From contig CALGOD010000377.1 of the NCBI GenBank assembly GCA_937957845.1, positions 1 to 9,510 of the forward strand: 9,510 nucleotides of DNA. Direction: 5' to 3'. Position numbers and translations under genes: made by a program. This document shows positions 7,201 to 9,510 of this stretch, piece by piece. The notes under the pieces were generated by a model. That model saw only the letters and a list, made by a program, of their open reading frames with translations. It did no database searches and was not told the origin of the DNA. This DNA is from an uncultured Nocardiopsis sp. GTDB lineage: Bacteria; Actinomycetota; Actinomycetes; Streptosporangiales; Streptosporangiaceae. The first letter of the stretch is position 1. Every line of letters begins with the position of its first letter.

Positions 7201-7608
7201 CTCGCTGGACTCCAGGACGGGAACGCCGGCGTCCCTGGCGGCGGCCACGGCGCTGGCCTTGTTGCCGGTCAGATCCAGTACCTCGGCGGGCGGGCCGACG
7301 AAGGTGATCCCGGCGCGCTCGCACGCGCGGGCCAGTTCGGGGTTCTCCGCCAAGAAGCCGTAACCGGGGTAGACGGCGTCGGCTCCGGCCTTCTGAGCGG
7401 CGCCGATGATCTCGTCCACCGAGAGGTAGGCGCGTACCGGATGCCCTGGTTCGCCGATCTGGTAAGCCTCGTCGGCCTTGAGCCGGTGCAGCGAGTTGCG
7501 GTCCTCATGGGGGAAGACCGCGACGGTACGGGCGCCCAGTTCGTACCCGGCACGTAGCGCGCGGATGGCGATCTCGCCCCGGTTTGCCACGAGCACTTTG
7601 CGGAACAT
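4231..7608 (-). CDS. pyc: Pyruvate carboxylase, full-length single chain
   Basis: A 1125-residue biotin enzyme that carboxylates pyruvate to oxaloacetate with ATP and bicarbonate, refilling the TCA cycle in the cytoplasm. The length is usual for the family. Residues 1 to about 450 are biotin carboxylase: MFRKVLVANRGEIA at the start, ATP loop GGGGRGMR 162-169, and EMNPRIQVEHTVTE 288-301. About 525-800 is the carboxyltransferase barrel: TDTTFRDAHQSLLATR with metal ligand D534, K704 in VKDMAGLL (the carbamylated lysine), and the HVHTHDTTGG metal histidines H733 and H735. The conserved PYC/OADA region follows, then a C-terminal biotinyl domain with EAMKMEA and biotinylated K1091. ATG 7608 is chosen because AGGAGG (7621-7616) lies 7 bp upstream and the family start is MxxKVLVANRGEIA; the frame stays open 54 codons further upstream, but that part is not family-like. 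All catalytic residues checked are present. Confidence 0.97.
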   Translation of the reverse strand: MFRKVLVANRGEIAIRALRAGYELGARTVAVFPHEDRNSLHRLKADEAYQIGEPGHPVRAYLSVDEIIGAAQKAGADAVYPGYGFLAENPELARACERAGITFVGPPAEVLDLTGNKASAVAAARDAGVPVLESSEPSDDVETLLADAERIGFPLFVKAVAGGGGRGMRRVAGPEQLREAVEAAMREASSAFGDATMFLERAVVDPRHIEVQILADGQGGVVHLYERDCSLQRRHQKVIELAPAPNLDPALRERICDDAVRFARRIGYRNAGTVEFLVGADGSHVFIEMNPRIQVEHTVTEEITDVDLVQSQLRIAAGETLSDLGIAQEDIYIRGAALQCRITTEDPANDFRPDTGIISAYRSPGGSGIRLDGGTSAAGTEISPHFDSLLVKLTCRGRDLATAVNRARRAVTEFRIRSVATNIPFLQAVLDDPDFQAGRVTTSFIEERPHLLTARPSADRGTRLLTYLADVTVNKPHGERPQLVDPATKLPALPEVGSPPPGSRQRLAELGPEGFARWLRESPNLGVTDTTFRDAHQSLLATRVRTKDLLAVAPTVAHTLPELLSLEAWGGATYDVALRFLAEDPWERLAALREAVPNICLQMLLRGRNTVGYTPYPTEVTNAFVQEAAATGVDIFRIFDALNDVEQMRPAIEAVRETGTSVAEVALCYTADLSDPGEKLYTLDYYLKLAEKIVEAGAHVLAVKDMAGLLRAPAAAKLISALRREFDLPVHVHTHDTTGGQLATYLAAAEAGADAVDGAVASMAGTTSQPSLSAIVAAFDHSERSTGLSLDAVNELEPYWESVRRVYAPFEAGLSAPTGRVYHHEIPGGQLSNLRTQAVALGLGDHFEEVEAMYAAADRMLGRLVKVTPSSKVVGDLALHLVGAGVSPADFEADPGRFDVPDSVVGFLRGELGVPPGGWPEPFRTRALQGRSEARATQELSEQDREGLAKDRRTTLNRLLFPGPTKEFEEHRAAYGDTSVLSSADFFYGLRAGEEYSVDLSPGVRLLIQLEAVGEADERGIRTVMATLNDQLRPLQIRDHALASQVKAAEKADRDDPGQVAAPFAGAVTLTVSKGDEVEAGETVATIEAMKMEAAITAPVSGRVTRVAIDPVQKVEGGDLLVCLG

Positions 7609-7664
7609 GGCGGTGCCTCCTGATCGGTCATGTCTCATGCCGAGGGTCGGCGCCGTTGCCGGGC

Positions 7665-7678
7665 CCCACGGACGTGGG
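7665..7678. promoter_or_regulatory. Inverted repeat in the pyc leader
   Basis: CCCACG-GA-CGTGGG has 6-bp arms around a 2-bp centre. It lies a few bases downstream of the predicted pyc transcription start, where a repressor could bind or a small leader hairpin could form. Symmetry is the only evidence. Confidence 0.3.
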
Positions 7679-7689
7679 TAACACGGGCA

Positions 7690-7719
7690 CGATAACCAGA
7701 AGACGGTTCGGGTGGACAA
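7690..7719 (-). promoter_or_regulatory. Candidate promoter of pyruvate carboxylase
   Basis: On the minus strand, TTGTCC (7719-7714) and TTATCG (7695-7690) are separated by 18 bp, resembling a housekeeping sigma promoter in a GC-rich actinomycete. Transcription would start near 7683, leaving a leader of about 75 bases before ATG 7608. It lies between the TetR stop (7783) and pyc, so pyc need not depend on read-through from the TetR gene. Confidence 0.45.
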
Positions 7720-7782
7720 TCCGGGGTCGGCCTTCGCGCAGGTGAGAACCGGGGATATGACACACCGCACAGAAAGGGTGGT

Positions 7783-8460
7783 TCAGCGCGTACCGGCGGG
7801 GGTGTCCGGGGACAGCGCGACCGCCTCGGGAAGGGCGTCGAAGGCACGCGAGACCTGCGCGATGAGCGTGTCCGCGTCGCCGGCGCGGTCCCCGTGTGCG
7901 CGCATCCAGGCCTTGGTCCCGTGGCGCACCGCGGCCAGCGCCATCTCGGCGGCCAACCACGGCCTCACGTCCTGGCCGCTGTCGACGCCGAGTTCCTCCT
8001 CCAGCAGTCCCACCAGGCGTGACTGCAGATCCAGGGTGGTGCCCGCGTGGTACATCCGCAGGGCCGGGGTGCGCGCCGCCAGTCGGCGGGTGAGCAGGTA
8101 GCGATCGGTCCAGCCCTCGGGCAGAACCCGGACGGCGTTCGCGTAGCAGTCGCGCAGGTGGGGCAGGGCCGGCCCGGTGAGACGAAGGCGACCCGCCTCG
8201 GTGGCGTAGGCCTCCCACAGCTCGTTCTCGGCGGTCATGGCGACCTCCTCCTTGGAGGAGTAATAGCGGAAGAAGGTGCGCACCGACACCTCGACCGTGT
8301 TCACCAGGTCGTCCAGGGTGGTCTCCTCGAACCCTTGCTCCAGGAACATGCGCAGGGCGGTGTCGGCGAGGGCCCGCCGGGTGCGCAGTTTCTTGCGTTC
8401 GCGCAGCGGAAGCGCACTCTCCTCGTTCGACGTGGGCTCGATGGTCATTCGGGTCAGCAT
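7783..8460 (-). CDS. TetR/AcrR-family transcriptional regulator
   Basis: A 225-residue one-component repressor-type protein. The N-terminal DNA-binding domain is clear: LRERKKLRTRRALADTALRMFLEQGFEETTLDDLVNTVEVSVRTFFRYYSSKEEV at residues about 19-73, with helix-turn-helix around 48-68. The remaining roughly 150 residues are the variable helical ligand-binding and dimer domain, so no ligand can be named. ATG 8460 is chosen because GGAG (8473-8470) sits 9 bp upstream. ATG 8448, four codons later, has no visible ribosome site but would also preserve the domain. It is divergent from the hemerythrin-domain gene and shares a 127-bp region containing two related inverted repeats, so it plausibly represses that gene and itself. 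Downstream, 174 bp separate it from pyc in the same direction. Confidence 0.9.
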   Translation of the reverse strand: MLTRMTIEPTSNEESALPLRERKKLRTRRALADTALRMFLEQGFEETTLDDLVNTVEVSVRTFFRYYSSKEEVAMTAENELWEAYATEAGRLRLTGPALPHLRDCYANAVRVLPEGWTDRYLLTRRLAARTPALRMYHAGTTLDLQSRLVGLLEEELGVDSGQDVRPWLAAEMALAAVRHGTKAWMRAHGDRAGDADTLIAQVSRAFDALPEAVALSPDTPAGTR

Positions 8461-8492
8461 AACGGCGGTCTCCACGGCTCCGGGAAAACCCG

Positions 8493-8521
8493 TTGTCCTC
8501 TCACGCCGGTGGTGGCATAGT
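8493..8521 (+). promoter_or_regulatory. Promoter of the hemerythrin-domain gene
   Basis: TTGTCC (8493-8498), a 17-bp spacer and CATAGT (8516-8521) make a good sigma-70-type pair for this GC content. The start point would be near 8528. The -10 lies inside the inverted repeat at 8513-8526, so a bound regulator would block it directly. Confidence 0.5.
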
Positions 8522-8526
8522 GCCCA
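8513..8526. promoter_or_regulatory. Inverted repeat GGCA-TAG-TGCC, candidate TetR operator 1
   Basis: TGGCA-TAG-TGCCC has complementary GGCA/TGCC arms and a 3-bp centre. It overlaps the predicted -10 of the hemerythrin gene and lies in the divergent region behind the TetR gene. The half-site TGGCA also appears in the repeat at 8538-8552. Confidence 0.45.
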
Positions 8527-8537
8527 TGAAGAGCTAA

Positions 8538-8552
8538 TGCCAGCCACTGGCA
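8538..8552. promoter_or_regulatory. Inverted repeat TGCCAG-CCA-CTGGCA, candidate TetR operator 2
   Basis: Perfect 6-bp arms surround a 3-bp centre, about 10 bp downstream of the predicted transcription start of the hemerythrin gene. It shares the TGGCA/TGCCA half-site and the 3-bp spacing with the repeat at 8513-8526, and the two centres are 26 bp apart. This suggests cooperative binding by the neighbouring TetR protein, which is inference. Confidence 0.5.
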
Positions 8553-8587
8553 CTTCTCGCGTCGCCCTCCCTTTTCGCCGAGAACAC

Positions 8588-9079
8588 ATGACTGACGACA
8601 CCACCCCCGTCGCCCCCGTCGCCCCCGTCGCCCAGGGTGAGCGCGTCGAGGCACTGGGAGACCAACTCGTCGAGATCCACGACATGCTGCGAGCCGAACT
8701 GGCCTCGCTGCGTCGGGACCTCGCCGCCGCCGGAGAGGGAGGCCCGGGGGCGGCGCCCACGCTCGAACAGCAGCTCCGCAAGAAGTGCCTGTCCTTCTGT
8801 GAGTTCCTTCACGGCCACCACACCGCGGAGGACGAACGCCTGCTGCCCGGTCTCGCCGAGAGCCATCCCGGGCTCGCTCCCGTCCTGGAACGCCTGACCA
8901 GGGAGCACTCGGTCATCAGTCGGGCGCTGGACCGCATCCAGGAGCTGGTGGAGAACGGCGATCCCGTGCGGGTCCGGGAAGACGTGGAACGTCTGGCGGC
9001 GGAGGTGGAGGCCCACCTGGACTACGAGGAGCGTCAGATCGTCGAGGCCTTGAACTCCTACGGTCCCGTCACCCTCTGA
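8588..9079 (+). CDS. Hemerythrin (HHE cation-binding) domain protein
   Basis: A 163-residue soluble four-helix protein expected to hold a di-iron or similar metal site and to bind oxygen, nitric oxide or related small molecules. Candidate metal ligands appear in order: H31 (VEIHDML), the helix-two motif H77-H78-T-A-E81-D (LHGHHTAEDERLLP), H107 (LTREHSVI) and H143-L-D-Y-E147 (VEAHLDYEERQI). The N-terminus contains a short VAPVAPVA repeat encoded by a 9-bp DNA repeat (GTCGCCCCC). ATG 8588 starts the family-like sequence but has only a weak ribosome site. In-frame ATG 8537, with GAAGAG just upstream, would add 17 residues and cannot be excluded. It is divergent from the TetR gene, which probably controls it. 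No transmembrane or other fused domain is present, so it is likely a free cytoplasmic metal protein for stress or redox response. Confidence 0.88.
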   Translation: MTDDTTPVAPVAPVAQGERVEALGDQLVEIHDMLRAELASLRRDLAAAGEGGPGAAPTLEQQLRKKCLSFCEFLHGHHTAEDERLLPGLAESHPGLAPVLERLTREHSVISRALDRIQELVENGDPVRVREDVERLAAEVEAHLDYEERQIVEALNSYGPVTL

Positions 9080-9085
9080 GAGAGG

Positions 9086-9099
9086 GACGGTGCACCGTC
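9086..9099. promoter_or_regulatory. 14-bp perfect palindrome between the hemerythrin and CdiI-like genes
   Basis: GACGGTGCACCGTC is its own reverse complement over all 14 bases and begins 7 bp after the hemerythrin stop codon. It could fold as a 5-bp stem with a TGCA loop, too weak for a sure terminator and with no T-run, or it could be a dimeric protein site controlling the next gene. Confidence 0.4.
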
Positions 9100-9121
9100 G
9101 ATGGTGAAGGGAAGGAAACGC

Positions 9122-9510
9122 ATGGTTCCGGGACCGGCTGCGCCGAAGAGCGATGAATTCTCGATGGAGGTCGTCCGAGGTCCGGACCCGGAAGACATCT
9201 CGCCGTGGTCGGTATGTGCCACCGGAAGGATCCGGGTGGGTGATTTCTCGGAAAAGTTCCCGATGGACCTGGGATTCTGGTCGGTGGACCGCTACCTGAG
9301 GAGCTGGGAGGCAGCTCTGGCGAGACTGGAAAATGATGAGGAAGTGACCAGTTGTCTGATCTCCTCGATCACTGATCCGACGAACAGTGATTTCATCACC
9401 TGCCGGCCGCTGTACCGGGAAGGTGAAGCGGTGTACGTGCAGAACGCACTCATCTTCCTGGATCAGATCGAAGGCGTATTCGACCCGGAGGCTCCGTGGT
9501 CGCACGTGTG
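9122..9510 (+). CDS. CdiI-like contact-dependent inhibition immunity protein, partial (runs off the window)
   Basis: The frame is open from ATG 9122 to the window end, 129 codons, with no stop. GAAGG at 9111-9115 lies 6 bp upstream; in-frame ATG 9101 is an alternative. The protein reads FPMDLGFWSVDRYLRSWEAAL (about residues 48-68), CLISSITDPTNSDFITCRPLY, then EAVYVQNALIFLDQIEGVFDPEAPW. This matches, as I remember it, the pattern of the CdiI immunity protein of Enterobacter cloacae: YW..xxYxxSW, P..xxFI, LYxExxxVYVQNxxIFLxE and an F.PE stretch. Those immunity proteins bind and block the toxic C-terminus of CdiA. Here no toxin gene lies upstream (the neighbour is hemerythrin), and an actinomycete lacks the outer-membrane CdiB/CdiA route. 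A partner could be downstream, a Gram-positive toxin of another class, or none. Codons are poorer in GC (GAT, GAA, AAT) than its neighbours', suggesting recent acquisition. Confidence 0.7.
   Translation, partial: MVPGPAAPKSDEFSMEVVRGPDPEDISPWSVCATGRIRVGDFSEKFPMDLGFWSVDRYLRSWEAALARLENDEEVTSCLISSITDPTNSDFITCRPLYREGEAVYVQNALIFLDQIEGVFDPEAPWSHV

Noticed and set aside
4969..7557. 862-codon open frame on the plus strand opposite pyc
   Set aside because: It is an antisense shadow of a high-GC gene: His/Gly/Gln/Val-rich, without domains, and the opposite strand encodes a complete known enzyme.
7609..7770. 54-codon upstream extension of pyruvate carboxylase
   Set aside because: AGGAGG sits 7 bp before ATG 7608 and the family N-terminus MFRKVLVANRGEIA begins there. 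The extension crosses the predicted promoter and has no family resemblance.
8604..8634. Tandem GTCGCCCCC repeat
   Set aside because: Only about three copies of a 9-bp unit encoding VAP within the hemerythrin protein's N-terminal linker. It is too short to be a separate element.
8534..9505. 323-codon minus-strand frame across the hemerythrin and CdiI-like genes
   Set aside because: The composition is typical of an antisense shadow and it spans two well-supported plus-strand genes and their intergenic signals.
1..9510. CRISPR array, tRNA/rRNA genes, insertion sequence or attachment site
   Set aside because: I saw no spaced repeats, no cloverleaf-type sequence, no transposase motifs and no paired terminal repeats anywhere in the window.

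Overview
The DNA is GC-rich (about 70% or more by eye), with strong third-position G/C bias and GTG as well as ATG starts. That points to an actinomycete. The protein styles (DUF7144-type membrane protein, actinobacterial-length pyruvate carboxylase, winged-helix/serine-hydrolase pair) would fit a Nocardiopsis-like genome; the genus is an inference.

Left end (1 to about 170): bases 1-45 are an exact reverse complement of the P5 end of the Illumina TruSeq universal adapter. They are followed by an A-run and about 100 bases of G-rich, low-quality-looking sequence. This stretch is almost certainly not genomic. It supplies a false proline-rich tail and stop codon to the first gene, a DUF7144-type four-helix membrane protein on the minus strand (44-598).

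599-3254: a plus-strand unit of winged-helix regulator, membrane-anchored class C-type serine hydrolase (SxxK/YxN/HxG) and four-helix membrane protein, tightly packed, with overlapping palindromes in front of the regulator. It is followed, with its own good ribosome binding site, by a decayed epoxide-hydrolase-type alpha/beta-hydrolase that has lost its nucleophile half and carries a compensated pair of frameshifts.

3261-7608 (minus strand): a class II, SIRT4-like sirtuin lies 106 bp downstream of a full-length pyruvate carboxylase. A perfect 12-bp hairpin between them probably ends the pyc transcript. Pyruvate carboxylase has a strong Shine-Dalgarno sequence and a plausible promoter.

7783-9079: a TetR-family regulator (minus) is divergent from a hemerythrin-domain protein (plus). 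The shared intergenic region holds a good promoter and two related inverted repeats, a likely regulator/target arrangement.

9122 to the end: an incomplete gene of lower GC encodes a protein resembling the CdiI immunity protein of Enterobacter cloacae, with no toxin gene next to it in this window.

The clearest surprises are the adapter contamination, the sirtuin/pyruvate carboxylase neighbourhood, the orphan immunity-like gene and the eroded hydrolase. I do not see a convincing wholly new multi-gene system.
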